DNA of 49,933 nt from Bacteroidaceae bacterium (GCA_017483605.1 JAFUWG010000002.1:1-49933); one strand, 5' to 3'. Numbered from the stretch's first letter, positions 8,595 through 18,252 are shown. Notes: a model not told the origin generated them from the letters alone. Made by a program: numbers and translations.

Positions 8595-9426
8595 GAACTA
8601 CCGTATCAGCGACTTGACTGACTACATCAACTGGGTGTACTTCTACCACGCATGGTCAGTACCCGCCTCTTCTGATGAGGGTAAACGGCTGCATGAGGAA
8701 GCCCTGAAATTGTTACAACGGTTGCAACCTTATCTGAAGGTGAAGACGGTGGTGGAGATTTTGCCTGCATGGAGTGAAGGCGATGACATTGTGGTACAGA
8801 GGACTTATCCTTGCGAATGTGGACAACAGCACCCCTACGGCGACCCTATCCGTTTGCCCATGCTGCGGCAGCAGATTCCAGACAAGGATGGCATTTGCCT
8901 TTGTCTCAGCGATTTCATTCGTCCTCAATCGGCTTTGAAGCAAGACAAGATAGGCGTGTTTGCCACCTCTGTGAGCATCGATGTGGAAAAAACGTTCTCT
9001 CGTGATGACTACAACAAGATGCTGCTACAGACGCTTGCCGACCGTTTGGCAGAAGCAGGTGCAGAACGATTGCATCAGGAAGTGAGAACCACCCTGTGGG
9101 GGTATGCCCCCGATGAGCACTTAACCATCGAGGAACTGCACCGAGAGGTGTTTCAGGGCATCCGTCCTGCAATTGGTTATCCTTGCTTGCCTGATGTGTC
9201 CATTAACTTCATCATTGATGAGATTGTGAACTTTAAGAGCATTGGTGTCACACTCACCGAACACGCCATGATGCAGCCTCATGCCTCTGTGAGCGGTTTT
9301 ATGCTTAGCCTGCCACAAGCACATTACTTTGCGGTTGGGAAGGTGGATGAGATACAACTTGCCGACTATGCCCGCCGCCGGAATATGCCTTTTGACGAAC
9401 TCAAAAAATACGTCTCATGCTGTTAA
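8587..9426 (+). CDS. Stand-alone MetH activation-domain protein
   Basis: 279 aa. The C-terminal half matches the SAM-binding reactivation domain of cobalamin-dependent methionine synthase: GIRPAIGYPCLPD (~193-205), the MMQPHASVSGF segment (~232-242), and a DYARRRNMPFDELKKY end. In E. coli this domain is the C-terminus of MetH and reductively remethylates cob(II)alamin; here it is a separate protein with no MetH catalytic domains adjacent. The ATG at 8587 overlaps the pyrC stop, and the stop overlaps the next gene by 10 nt, so translation is likely coupled. The N-terminal ~170 residues are probably also part of the fold. Confidence 0.85.
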   Translation: MRKNYRISDLTDYINWVYFYHAWSVPASSDEGKRLHEEALKLLQRLQPYLKVKTVVEILPAWSEGDDIVVQRTYPCECGQQHPYGDPIRLPMLRQQIPDKDGICLCLSDFIRPQSALKQDKIGVFATSVSIDVEKTFSRDDYNKMLLQTLADRLAEAGAERLHQEVRTTLWGYAPDEHLTIEELHREVFQGIRPAIGYPCLPDVSINFIIDEIVNFKSIGVTLTEHAMMQPHASVSGFMLSLPQAHYFAVGKVDEIQLADYARRRNMPFDELKKYVSCC

Positions 9427-10646
9427 GAATACTCGCACTGATTATCCTCATGCTCGTCTTGCCCGACGTTTATATATATTTAATGTATATCAAATCGTGG
9501 ACAAAACGGCGTTGGTTGCGTTTACTCTGGTTTCTTCCTTCTCTGGCGATTGCAGTGGCTGCGGCAGTCATCATCTCCAGCAATGACATGAAGCCAGAGC
9601 ATCAACCTTGGGTCAGTGTCTTCATGCTCGTATTTCTTGCCATCTGTGCCCCCAAGACTCTCTTTATGGTGTTTGACGGGCTGGGACACGGCATCAATTG
9701 GCTGGTCACGTGGGGGGCAAAGAAGCGAGAGGAAGACTATGATTGCATCTTTGTGCGTATCTTCCGTATTCTCGGCATGGCGATGGCTCTTTTCGCCCTT
9801 GGCATCCTTTGTTTTGGCTATTTTGCAGGAAGGCACCGCTATGTGGTACATCGGCAGACGTTCTATTTTCCCGACCTTCCTCAGCAGTTTGAGGGGTATC
9901 GCATCGCTCATTTCTCCGACATGCACATTGGCACCCTTCGCGACGGCAACGAGAAGGACGCTCGCATCATCGTGAACCTTATCAATCAACAGAATTGCGA
10001 TGCCATCCTCTTCACAGGCGACCTCGTTAACCATCAGAGCAGCGAACTCGACGGGTTCCGACGCGACCTGAACAAACTCTATGCCCCGGATGGTGTCTAT
10101 GCCGTCATGGGAAATCACGACTACAGCATGTATTTGAAATATCCCGACGAAAAAGACCGCGAGGCTGATGTGAAGGAGTTGCAACGACGCATCCGCAGTT
10201 ACGGATGGACCCTCCTGCTCAACGAGCACCGCATCATTCGTCGTGGCAAAGACTCTCTCGTCATTGCAGGCGTGGAGAACGACGGACTTCCCCCTTGGCC
10301 ATCTTTGGGCGACTTGCCTAAGACGATGAAAGGCTTGAAGCGGTCTTGTTTCACCGTCCTCATGAGCCATGACCCGACTCATTGGCGACGCAACATTTTG
10401 CCTCAAACGAGCATTCAACTGACACTCTCAGGGCATACCCATGCCGGGCAATTCAAAGTGTTCGGATGGTCTCCTGTCGCCTTCAAATACAAAGAGTGGT
10501 CGGGAGCCTATCGTGAGGGCAATCAAGTCATCAATGTGAGCGACGGCATCGGAGCCGTCATGTTCCCTTTCCGATTCGGTGCATGGCCAGAGGTCAATGT
10601 CATCACCCTCCGCAAAGGCGAACCCCGAGAAATCAAAGGATACTAA
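9417..10646 (+). CDS. Membrane-anchored metallophosphoesterase
   Basis: 409 aa. The N-terminus has about four hydrophobic helices (residues ~1-25, 36-54, 64-80, 115-135). The rest is a calcineurin-like phosphoesterase with the full metal-ligand series: SDMHIG (~168), GDLVNH (~202), GNHDYS (~233), SHDPTHW (~321) and SGHTHAGQ (~342). Such YaeI/UDP-diacylglucosamine-hydrolase-like proteins act on phosphodiester or pyrophosphate substrates, often lipids, at the membrane. The following acyltransferase gene supports a lipid context, but the substrate is not known. Confidence 0.85.
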   Translation: MLLRILALIILMLVLPDVYIYLMYIKSWTKRRWLRLLWFLPSLAIAVAAAVIISSNDMKPEHQPWVSVFMLVFLAICAPKTLFMVFDGLGHGINWLVTWGAKKREEDYDCIFVRIFRILGMAMALFALGILCFGYFAGRHRYVVHRQTFYFPDLPQQFEGYRIAHFSDMHIGTLRDGNEKDARIIVNLINQQNCDAILFTGDLVNHQSSELDGFRRDLNKLYAPDGVYAVMGNHDYSMYLKYPDEKDREADVKELQRRIRSYGWTLLLNEHRIIRRGKDSLVIAGVENDGLPPWPSLGDLPKTMKGLKRSCFTVLMSHDPTHWRRNILPQTSIQLTLSGHTHAGQFKVFGWSPVAFKYKEWSGAYREGNQVINVSDGIGAVMFPFRFGAWPEVNVITLRKGEPREIKGY

Positions 10647-10666
10647 CAACGTTAATCGTCATATCT

Positions 10667-11398
10667 ATGCTCAATTTTTTATACAAAGTCTATTCTTTCT
10701 GCATCGCACTTCCCATTTTTGTGGTCATCACCATCCTTGTGGCAAGTTGCGTCATCATTGCAGGTTTCCTCGGCGACACCGACGTTGTTGCCTACTACCT
10801 GCCCAAATTCTGGTCAAAGTGTGCTTTCTGGCTTTTCCTGCTCAAAGTGAAAGTTGAAGGACGTGAGAATATCAAAAAGGAAGACAGTTACGTCTTCCTC
10901 GCCAACCATCAAGGTTATTATGACATCTTCCTTGCCTACGGTTATCTGGGACACAATTTCAAGTGGATGATGAAAGAGTATCTCAAAAAGATACCATTTG
11001 TGGGGTACGCTTGTGTCAAAGCCAAGCACATCTACCTTGCCGACGGCATATCAGGCATTGCGAAGGCTGTGCAGCATGCACGTGAGACACTGCAAGGTGG
11101 CATGTCCATGATTATCTTCCCCGAAGGCACACGCACATCCACAGGAAAAATGTCCCCTTTCAAACGCGGTTCCTTCATGCTTGCCAATGAAATCGGGCTT
11201 TCCATCGTGCCGCTCACCATCAATGGTTCTTTCGATGTGTTTAGCCGTAACGCCAAGTCCGTTTCTCGTGGCACCGTGACCCTCACCATCCACAAACCCA
11301 TCACAGCCGAAGAGCGTAAAGGAAAGCAGACGAAAGTGGTCATGCAAGAAGTCTTCGACATCATCAACGGCGGGCTCGAAGAGAAATATCGTTCATAA
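10667..11398 (+). CDS. plsC: 1-acyl-sn-glycerol-3-phosphate acyltransferase
   Basis: 243 aa; makes phosphatidic acid by acylating lysophosphatidic acid. It has an N-terminal membrane helix (~10-35), the NHQGYYD catalytic HX4D motif (~83-89) and the FPEGTR substrate motif (~154-159). The ATG at 10667 follows the phosphoesterase stop by 20 nt and is preferred to the upstream in-frame ATG at 10583, which would overlap it by 64 nt. Probably the last gene of the run begun at 6499. Confidence 0.85.
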   Translation: MLNFLYKVYSFCIALPIFVVITILVASCVIIAGFLGDTDVVAYYLPKFWSKCAFWLFLLKVKVEGRENIKKEDSYVFLANHQGYYDIFLAYGYLGHNFKWMMKEYLKKIPFVGYACVKAKHIYLADGISGIAKAVQHARETLQGGMSMIIFPEGTRTSTGKMSPFKRGSFMLANEIGLSIVPLTINGSFDVFSRNAKSVSRGTVTLTIHKPITAEERKGKQTKVVMQEVFDIINGGLEEKYRS

Positions 11399-11426
11399 AA
11401 TCAATTCAGGAGCCCGTCACCAAAAA

Positions 11427-12143
11427 TCATTTCAAGAAAAACTCTTTCCAGACCTTCAACATGGAAGTCTCGTTGGTAGAAATAATCTCTGCCGAACGAG
11501 TGAATGCCCTGTATTCTTTCTTACGCTTAGCGTCACTGATGTGAGCAAGGATTTGTTTGTTCGTCGCTGGAAAGATTTCCCCTCTGACTTGAAAGTAAAA
11601 CTGATTCGTCATCGGCAAGGGAAGTTCTTCTTCATTCACGGCTCCATTCGCATCGGAGAGGGCTGATGCCCACGAACCAAAACCAACCCCTAACGCAGAG
11701 GCTCCCTGAAGAATATTCTGAGTATTGTTGAGTATATCCACGCCCCGTTGGTCAAGAGCCTTCTGGTCAACGGAACGTACACAAATAACCCGCGCAATCT
11801 GCCCTTGCACAGTGTCTTCACGAACAATCCTGCCAAACATGTGCTGACTGCCAACGGGCATATAAACGTCGCCGTTGGGGAACTCCACCCGAAGCACCGT
11901 GCCAGGAATGGCCTCCATCAGCGTATCATTCTGAGTGTACCAAAGACTTTGTTTGCCAACGTGAATATTGCAAGGCACAACGGTCTTCGTGCGGTTGAAA
12001 AGCCCTGTATAGACAGTGGCTGTCCGAAATTGGCGATTGATGAAAGGCCAATTCCCAAGAGGCTCCCAATCCGTATTGTCCTGTGAACAAATGGGCAATG
12101 CTGGCAAAATTGCCAGCATTGCAATGAGAATTTTCTTTATCAT
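11427..12143 (-). CDS. Exported protein of unknown function
   Basis: 238 aa with a signal peptide (MIKK, hydrophobic stretch, cut near PICSQ). No cysteine lipobox is placed exactly after the hydrophobic core, so probably periplasmic or surface-associated rather than a lipoprotein. The body is predicted beta-rich with no recognised domain. The gene follows the coiled-coil lipoprotein at 12148 by 4 nt and is probably co-expressed with it; the two may work together at the envelope. Confidence 0.65.
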   Translation of the reverse strand: MIKKILIAMLAILPALPICSQDNTDWEPLGNWPFINRQFRTATVYTGLFNRTKTVVPCNIHVGKQSLWYTQNDTLMEAIPGTVLRVEFPNGDVYMPVGSQHMFGRIVREDTVQGQIARVICVRSVDQKALDQRGVDILNNTQNILQGASALGVGFGSWASALSDANGAVNEEELPLPMTNQFYFQVRGEIFPATNKQILAHISDAKRKKEYRAFTRSAEIISTNETSMLKVWKEFFLK

Positions 12144-12147
12144 AGAA

Positions 12148-13014
12148 TTATTTCACTTTAATGACAAGGTACTTGCTGACACTCCAGAACTTAGCGACAT
12201 CGCTGATACGGAGTGTGTACTCGCCATTGCTATCCTTCAGCAGCGTATAAGAACCTGCAGGATGAGTGGTGAGCAGCGTGGCAGACTTTGATTCAAGAGG
12301 AATCACCGTGACTTTGCGAATGTCAATCTTGGTGAAATAGTTCTTATTGTAGTTACCTTGCAGCACCTCACCCTTGCTCAGAATGCCTTGTGCTTTGAGT
12401 TCCTTGCTGGTGCCGAAGACGTACCATGCAGTATTCAATTGTGCATCCTGATTGCGAGCAATCTCTTCGGTTTCTTCCTTCTGCTGCTTCACCTGGGCAT
12501 TCTCATCTTTCAGCGTGTTCACCGTGCCAGAAAGTTCCTCTATCTGCACATCCTTTTCTGCCAACTGTGCACGCAAAGTCTCTATCTCCGCATTTTTCTC
12601 GTTCAGTTGCTGAGTCAATCCGTTGATGGCTTCTTTGAGTTTAGCAGATGCGATGCTGCTGGACTTAAGTTTACTCTGCAGTTCTTCAATTTTTCGTTTG
12701 TTCTCATCAAGTGTCTGCTGAATAAACTCCATATTCTCACGAATGTTCTCGGCTGTACTGTTGTTCTCTGCATTTCCCTTCATCATGTTGATACGCCCTT
12801 CAGCCTCATTGATGAGGTCGAAACCCTGCTGAATCTCATTGAAGGTTCCCATGAGGTCGTTGATTTCACTGTCTTTTTGGTCAATCACTCGTTGCAATGA
12901 ATCCCTTTCAGGATTTGCAGAACGATTATTTGCACCTTCGTTGCAAGCAACCAAACCGAATGTCATCGCTGCCATCAAAAGGGCTGTTAACTGAATGTAA
13001 TTCTTCTTTTTCAT
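12148..13014 (-). CDS. Coiled-coil lipoprotein
   Basis: 288 aa. A signal peptide ends in the lipobox GLVAC (Cys 24), so it is a lipoprotein. Residues ~35-180 are heptad-rich and charged (repeats such as INGLTQQLNEKNAEIETL), predicting a long coiled coil. The C-terminal ~90 residues form a small globular domain. Bacteroidetes have many such proteins of unknown role. Probably in the operon rsmI - this gene - 11427, with a 13-nt gap to rsmI. Confidence 0.7.
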   Translation of the reverse strand: MKKKNYIQLTALLMAAMTFGLVACNEGANNRSANPERDSLQRVIDQKDSEINDLMGTFNEIQQGFDLINEAEGRINMMKGNAENNSTAENIRENMEFIQQTLDENKRKIEELQSKLKSSSIASAKLKEAINGLTQQLNEKNAEIETLRAQLAEKDVQIEELSGTVNTLKDENAQVKQQKEETEEIARNQDAQLNTAWYVFGTSKELKAQGILSKGEVLQGNYNKNYFTKIDIRKVTVIPLESKSATLLTTHPAGSYTLLKDSNGEYTLRISDVAKFWSVSKYLVIKVK

Positions 13015-13027
13015 GTCTTTATCTTTT

Positions 13028-13792
13028 TTATTTATACTTATTCTTCTTTTTGCCTGTTCCCATCAGCAACTGCATCGGGTCAAGTTGCTGGTCTTTGGGG
13101 GCTTCCGCTTCATCATCTGATTCCGCACATCCTGCAAGGATGATGACGATTTCGCCCAAAGGCTCAACTTCCTCAAAATGGGCAATCACCTCTCGCAGCG
13201 TTCCACGCACATGCTCTTCGTGCAACTTGGAAATCTCACGGGCGACACTCACCTGCCTCTCCGCTCCAAAAACCTCCGCAAACTGTTGCAAAGTCTTCAG
13301 CAATCGGCGTGGCGATTCATAGAAAACCATGCTCCGCGATTCGCCTCTGAGGGCTTCAAGCCGTGTTTGCCGTCCTTTCTTCTGGGGGAGGAAGCCTTCG
13401 AAGCAGAACTTATCACAAGGAAGTCCGCTACTGACGAGTGCCGGCACAAAGGCGGTTGCCCCGGGAAGGGTCTGTACTTCAACACCTTGCTTCACACACT
13501 CCCTGACGAGCAGAAACCCGGGGTCGCTAATGCCCGGCGTCCCAGCGTCGCTGATGAGTGCGGCGGTGATGCCGCCTTGTATCTTCCTCACCACGCTCTG
13601 CACCGTGTCGTGCTCGTTGAACTTATGGTGAGAAAGCATGGTGCCATGAATGTCGTAGTGCTGCAGAAGCACGTTGGATGTACGAGTGTCTTCCGCCAAT
13701 ATCAAATCAGCCTCTTTCAGCACTCGTACTGCCCTGAAGGTCATGTCTTCCATGTTGCCGACAGGGGTTGGCACCACATAGAGTTTCCCCAT
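13028..13792 (-). CDS. rsmI: 16S rRNA 2'-O-ribose C1402 methyltransferase
   Basis: 254 aa. RsmI methylates the 2'-OH of C1402 in the ribosomal decoding centre using SAM. The N-terminus KLYVVPTPVGNMEDMTFRAV and LILAEDTRTS (~32-41) are signature segments of the tetrapyrrole-methylase fold, with the SAM-binding loop ISDAGTPGISDPG at ~80-92. The last ~40 residues are a variable acidic and Lys-rich tail. Start at ATG 13792, with a possible TATTTTTG -7 box at 13821-13814. Confidence 0.9.
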   Translation of the reverse strand: MGKLYVVPTPVGNMEDMTFRAVRVLKEADLILAEDTRTSNVLLQHYDIHGTMLSHHKFNEHDTVQSVVRKIQGGITAALISDAGTPGISDPGFLLVRECVKQGVEVQTLPGATAFVPALVSSGLPCDKFCFEGFLPQKKGRQTRLEALRGESRSMVFYESPRRLLKTLQQFAEVFGAERQVSVAREISKLHEEHVRGTLREVIAHFEEVEPLGEIVIILAGCAESDDEAEAPKDQQLDPMQLLMGTGKKKNKYK

Positions 13793-13813
13793 CTTTTACT
13801 TCAAATTTTTCGG

Positions 13814-13821
13814 CAAAAATA
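13814..13821 (-). promoter_or_regulatory. -7 box (TATTTTTG) of rsmI operon
   Basis: Minus-strand TATTTTTGCC about 22 nt before the rsmI ATG. No well-spaced TTTG is seen at -33, so confidence is modest. Confidence 0.4.
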
Positions 13822-13944
13822 GAAATAAAAATACTTACAATGTGTATTTTTAGCCCAAAAACAACTTTTTTTCACATTATCGGCCCTTAAAACTATAGTT
13901 TTTGTGTATCTTCGTGCATAAATTGCAAGAGAAAGGCTTTAATT

Positions 13945-15063
13945 ATGAAAACTAAAATCATCACTTTCGACCGATTTGTCAGAATCTTGGGCAGCATCAT
14001 CATCTTAGTTGCCGCTTATTTTTTGATACTCCGCCTGAGCAGTGTGCTGATTCCGTTCATCACGGCATGGCTCATCGCCTATCTGCTCCACCCCATCGTG
14101 TGCTTCTTCCAATACAAATGCAGGCTGAAGTCGCGTGTGTTGAGCATCATCGTCACCATCCTGGTGATTCTGGGCATCATCGTTGGCGGGTTCTACCTTA
14201 TCATTCCACCCATCATCGACGAAATGACACACCTGAAAGATATCATCGTCAGTTACGTGACCACCGACAGTACCGTCACGACGGTGTCAACAGAGGTAGA
14301 GCAATATGTGAAGCACAACATCGACCTGAACGAAATCACCAAGGCTCTCACCGTCAAGGACGTGTCGCAGTTCTTAGAGGAGAAAGTGCCTCAATTCTTT
14401 TCCTTCATCAGCAGCAGCGTGAGTGCCATCGTGGGCATCATCGCCTCGTTAATCGCCATTATCTACCTGTTTTTCATCCTGTTGGATTACGAACTGATGG
14501 CTGAAGGATTATTCAAGTTGGTGCCACAAAGCAAAAGAAAACTCGTGCATGGTGTGATGACAGACCTGAAGAACGGCATGAACGGCTATTTCCGTGGACA
14601 AACCATCATTGCCATGTGTGTGGGCGTACTTTTTGCCATCGGATTCCTCATCATCGACTTTCCCCTTGCCATTCCGCTGGGATTGTTCATCGGTGTGCTG
14701 AACCTAGTACCTTATCTGCAAATTGTCGGCTTCATCCCCACCATCATCTTGGCACTGCTGAAAGCCCATGACACAGGACAGAGTTTTTGGGGCATCATGC
14801 TGGCTGCCATCATCGTGTTCTGTGTGGTGCAAGCCATTCAGGACTGGGTGCTCACGCCACGCATCATGGGCAAGGTGACCGGCTTGAATGCTGCCGTCAT
14901 CCTGCTGTCACTCTCCATTTGGGGAAGTCTGTTAGGCTTCATCGGACTCATCATCGCCCTGCCGCTCACCACGCTCATCATCTCCTACTACAAGCGTTAC
15001 GTGCTGGGCGAAGCGAATCAAATTGAACAAAACGAGACATCGAACACATCAGAACAAGCATGA
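13945..15063 (+). CDS. AI-2E transporter family permease
   Basis: 372 aa with about eight membrane helices in the AI-2E family arrangement: two near the N-terminus (~15-65), a soluble loop (~90-140), then paired helices (~145-170, 205-260, 270-320, 325-350) with the GPLLGFIGLIIALPL-like end region. Family members include autoinducer-2 exporters and Na+/H+-type antiporters, so the substrate is not assigned. The stop overlaps the fkp start in ATGA (15060-15063), indicating coupled translation. Confidence 0.8.
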   Translation: MKTKIITFDRFVRILGSIIILVAAYFLILRLSSVLIPFITAWLIAYLLHPIVCFFQYKCRLKSRVLSIIVTILVILGIIVGGFYLIIPPIIDEMTHLKDIIVSYVTTDSTVTTVSTEVEQYVKHNIDLNEITKALTVKDVSQFLEEKVPQFFSFISSSVSAIVGIIASLIAIIYLFFILLDYELMAEGLFKLVPQSKRKLVHGVMTDLKNGMNGYFRGQTIIAMCVGVLFAIGFLIIDFPLAIPLGLFIGVLNLVPYLQIVGFIPTIILALLKAHDTGQSFWGIMLAAIIVFCVVQAIQDWVLTPRIMGKVTGLNAAVILLSLSIWGSLLGFIGLIIALPLTTLIISYYKRYVLGEANQIEQNETSNTSEQA

Positions 15064-17897
15064 AAAAGTTGCTCTCCCTCCCACCCAATGCGGTGGAGAA
15101 ATACCTGACCATCCATCATTTATCAGAAGAAGAATATTTCTGCACCTCCGACCCCGTCGGGAAGAAACTGGGCAGTGGAGGCGGAACGACATGGCTGCTC
15201 GAACAGGCTGCCATGCACGAAAAAGCCCCGTCATTCCATCAGTGGCTCTCTCAAGAGAAGCGAATCCTCGTCCATGCCGGAGGGCAGTCACGCCGACTCC
15301 CCGCATACGCAGCCAGCGGCAAAGTGTCACTGCCCATACCCGTCTTCCGTTGGGAACGAGGACAAAAGATTGACCAGACGCTGCTCGACTTGCAACTGCC
15401 GCTCTATGAGAGCATCATGCGTCAAGCCCCCGACTCCCTGCACACCCTCATCGTGTCGGGCGACGTGTTCATCCGTTCCACCCGTCCGCTCCAGCCCATT
15501 CCCGAGGCTGACGTGGTGTGCTATGGCTTGTGGGTTGACCCCTCTCTGGCAAAGAACCACGGCGTGTATTTCATGAACCGCCACACGCCCGACCTGCTCG
15601 ACTTCGTCCTACAAAAGCCTACCACCGCACGGCTGGCAGAACTGTCACAAACGCACCTCGCCATGATGGACATCGGCATTTGGCTGCTCAACGACCGTGC
15701 GGTGCAACTGCTGAGAGAGCGGTCACACGATGGCGACGACTTCCGTCCCTACGACCTCTATTCAGACTTCGGCACCGCCCTCGGGCAACACCCCACCTCT
15801 ATCGACACAGAACTCAACCAGTTGAAAGTTGCCATCCTCCCGCTCGAAGGCGGAGAGTTCTACCACTACGGCACCACCCCTGAGATGATTTCGTCAACCA
15901 CGACCCTGCAAAACATCGTGCTTGACCAGCGGATGATTATCCAGAAGAACGTGAAGAAACACCCTGCCGTGTTCACCCAGAACGCCGTCATCGGTGCCGA
16001 CTTGACCGAACAGAACTCGGAGATTTGGATTGAGAACGCATACGTTCCTGCCTCGTGGCACCTCTCTTCACAAAATGTCATCACGGGAATTCCGAAGAAC
16101 GACTGGGCCATCACGCTCCTGCAAGGGCAATGCGTTGACGTCCAAGCCTACGGAGAGACCGCCTACGTGCTTCGTCCCTATGGCTACCGCGATGCCATGC
16201 GAGGCGACATCACCCGTCCCGAGACCCTCTTTTTGGGGATGCCCGTGACGGAATGGCTTGCCGCCCACCACATCGACCTCCGCCACATTCAGAACCATCA
16301 CGACCTGCAAGCAGCCAACATCTTCCCCGTTTGCAGCGACATCCGACAGATGGGGGCTCTGCTCCAGTGGATGCTCTCCCCCCGCCCCCAGACAGACCTC
16401 AGCGACGCATGGCAAGCCTGTCTGCGGCTCTCTGCCGACGAAATCTCTGCACGAGCCAATCTCGAACGCCAGAGCCAGCAACGCCAAGAGTTGCTCTGTC
16501 AGAACCTGCCGCAATTGGCTGCCAATTTCCGCAAGTCCGTTTTCTTCCAGATTGACCTCAAAGACATCGCAAAAAAATATGCCGACCACCACATCACGCT
16601 GCCGGCACCGCTTCCCGAAGACGCCCTACCCATGCAGAAAATACACGATGCCATGTTTCGGGCACAAGTGCAAAAACTCCTCGGAGAAGATGCTACCAAG
16701 AATGAGCGGGAAGCCTTTTCGCTCATGCAGCAACAGTTGGTGAACACGGCGATGCAGCACCCCCAATTGCCACGCCTCAACGCCTATAAGGACCAGATTG
16801 TGTGGGGACGTTCAGCCGTGCGTATCGACATTGCAGGCGGTTGGACAGACACTCCACCCCACTGTCTGCTGCGAGGCGGAAACGTGGTCAACCTCGCCAT
16901 CGAACTGAACGGGCAGCAGCCCCTGCAAGTGTATGTGAAGCCCTGCAAGGAACTGCACATCAAGTGCCGCTCCATCGACCTTGGTGCCGTCGAGACCATC
17001 AGCACCTACGAGGAACTGGGACTCTACAACAAGGTGGGCTCTCCCTTCTCCATTCCGAAGGCAGCCCTCGCCCTGTGCGGCTTCCTGCCCCCCTTCTGTG
17101 CGGAGAAATACGAGTCTTTGCATCAGCAACTCTCCGCTTTCGGCTCAGGCATCGAAATCACCCTGCTTTCCGCCATTCCTGCAGGGTCAGGGCTGGGCAC
17201 CAGTTCCATCCTCGCCTCCACCGTCATTGGGGCATTGGCTGACTTCTGTGGACTCGGATGGGACAAATACGAAATTGGCAACCGTTCCCTCATCCTCGAG
17301 CAGTTGCTCACCACGGGCGGCGGTTGGCAAGACCAATACGGCGGCATCCTTCCGGGCATCAAACTCTTGCAGACAGAGCAGGGCTTGAACCAGATTCCCG
17401 TCGTACGTTGGCTGCCCGACACCTTCTTCCGTCAGCCCGACTATCAGCAGTGCCACCTGCTCTACTACACAGGCATCACACGCACCGCCAAGCAGATTCT
17501 TGCCGAGATTGTGCAGGGCATGTTCCTCAACGCATCCGAGCACCTCCAGATTCTGCAGCAGATGAAGCACCACGCACTGAACCTGTTCGATGCCATCCAA
17601 CTCGGTAACTTCCAGCAGTATGGCGAACTCATCCGCAAGACATGGCAGCAGAACAAGGCACTCGATGCGGGCACCGAACCAGCACTCGTTGCCAACCTGT
17701 GCCGCCAGATTGACGACCTCTGTTGGGGCTACAAACTTCCCGGTGCCGGCGGTGGCGGCTATCTCTACATGGTGGCAAAAGACCCCGAGGCGGCAAGTCG
17801 CATCCGCGAACAACTCACCAACCACCCGTTGACCGACTCATCCCGCTTCGTCGATATGACCCTCTCCGACAAAGGCCTACAAATTTCACGCAGTTAA
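15060..17897 (+). CDS. fkp: Bifunctional fucokinase / GDP-fucose pyrophosphorylase
   Basis: 945 aa, close to the ~949 aa of Bacteroides Fkp. It converts salvaged L-fucose to fucose-1-phosphate and then GDP-fucose, used to fucosylate capsule and surface glycoproteins. The N-terminal half is the guanylyltransferase (GSGGGTTWLL ~39-48, GGQSRRLPAY ~73-82). The C-terminal half is a GHMP kinase: IDIAGGWTDTPPH (~589-601), PAGSGLGTSSI (~710-720) and PGAGGGGY (~895-902). Starts on the last bases of the permease gene. Confidence 0.93.
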   Translation: MKKLLSLPPNAVEKYLTIHHLSEEEYFCTSDPVGKKLGSGGGTTWLLEQAAMHEKAPSFHQWLSQEKRILVHAGGQSRRLPAYAASGKVSLPIPVFRWERGQKIDQTLLDLQLPLYESIMRQAPDSLHTLIVSGDVFIRSTRPLQPIPEADVVCYGLWVDPSLAKNHGVYFMNRHTPDLLDFVLQKPTTARLAELSQTHLAMMDIGIWLLNDRAVQLLRERSHDGDDFRPYDLYSDFGTALGQHPTSIDTELNQLKVAILPLEGGEFYHYGTTPEMISSTTTLQNIVLDQRMIIQKNVKKHPAVFTQNAVIGADLTEQNSEIWIENAYVPASWHLSSQNVITGIPKNDWAITLLQGQCVDVQAYGETAYVLRPYGYRDAMRGDITRPETLFLGMPVTEWLAAHHIDLRHIQNHHDLQAANIFPVCSDIRQMGALLQWMLSPRPQTDLSDAWQACLRLSADEISARANLERQSQQRQELLCQNLPQLAANFRKSVFFQIDLKDIAKKYADHHITLPAPLPEDALPMQKIHDAMFRAQVQKLLGEDATKNEREAFSLMQQQLVNTAMQHPQLPRLNAYKDQIVWGRSAVRIDIAGGWTDTPPHCLLRGGNVVNLAIELNGQQPLQVYVKPCKELHIKCRSIDLGAVETISTYEELGLYNKVGSPFSIPKAALALCGFLPPFCAEKYESLHQQLSAFGSGIEITLLSAIPAGSGLGTSSILASTVIGALADFCGLGWDKYEIGNRSLILEQLLTTGGGWQDQYGGILPGIKLLQTEQGLNQIPVVRWLPDTFFRQPDYQQCHLLYYTGITRTAKQILAEIVQGMFLNASEHLQILQQMKHHALNLFDAIQLGNFQQYGELIRKTWQQNKALDAGTEPALVANLCRQIDDLCWGYKLPGAGGGGYLYMVAKDPEAASRIREQLTNHPLTDSSRFVDMTLSDKGLQISRS

Positions 17898-17931
17898 CCC
17901 CATCACCCCCACCCCAAAAAACAAGAACCGA

Positions 17932-18043
17932 AAAACTTAAAAACTTAAGAACTCAAAAACCTAAAAACTTAAGAACTTAAAAACCTAAAAACTCAAAAAC
18001 CTAAAAACTCAAGAACTTAAAAACCTAAAAACTCAAAAACTTA
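17932..18043. repeat. 8-bp tandem repeat, 14 units
   Basis: Fourteen consecutive 8-bp units of ARAACYYA (AAAACTTA, AGAACTCA, AAAACCTA and so on) follow the fkp stop. No gene is supported in 17898-18168. The array ends just before the tRNA promoter. Confidence 0.85.
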
Positions 18044-18062
18044 AAAAAAACTCTCAAAATAA

Positions 18063-18093
18063 TTGGTAGTTTCCCAAAAACTCCCTACCTTTG
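18063..18093 (+). promoter_or_regulatory. Promoter of tRNA-Lys
   Basis: TTG (18063-18065) and TACCTTTG (18086-18093) with a ~20-bp spacer match the Bacteroidetes -33/-7 pattern, about 75 nt before the mature tRNA 5' end. Confidence 0.65.
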
Positions 18094-18168
18094 CACCCGC
18101 TTACGGCAAAGGACAGGCATAAAACCCTGTCACGTTCTCCCAAAGAACACACCGCAAGCCAATAGGTA

Positions 18169-18241
18169 GATCCGCTAGCTCAGTAGGTAGAGCACAACAC
18201 TTTTAATGTTGGGGTCTTGGGTTCGAGCCCCAAGCGGATCA
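18169..18241 (+). tRNA. tRNA-Lys (UUU)
   Basis: Complete cloverleaf: acceptor GATCCGC/GCGGATC with discriminator A, D-arm GCTC/GAGC, anticodon stem CAACA/TGTTG with loop CTTTTAA (anticodon TTT), and T-arm TTGGG-TTCGAGC-CCCAA. 73 nt; CCA is not encoded. Confidence 0.95.
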
Positions 18242-18252
18242 CAACCACCAAG

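Noticed and set aside
9522-10418. 298-codon minus-strand frame
   Set aside because: Antisense of the metallophosphoesterase with complete metal motifs.
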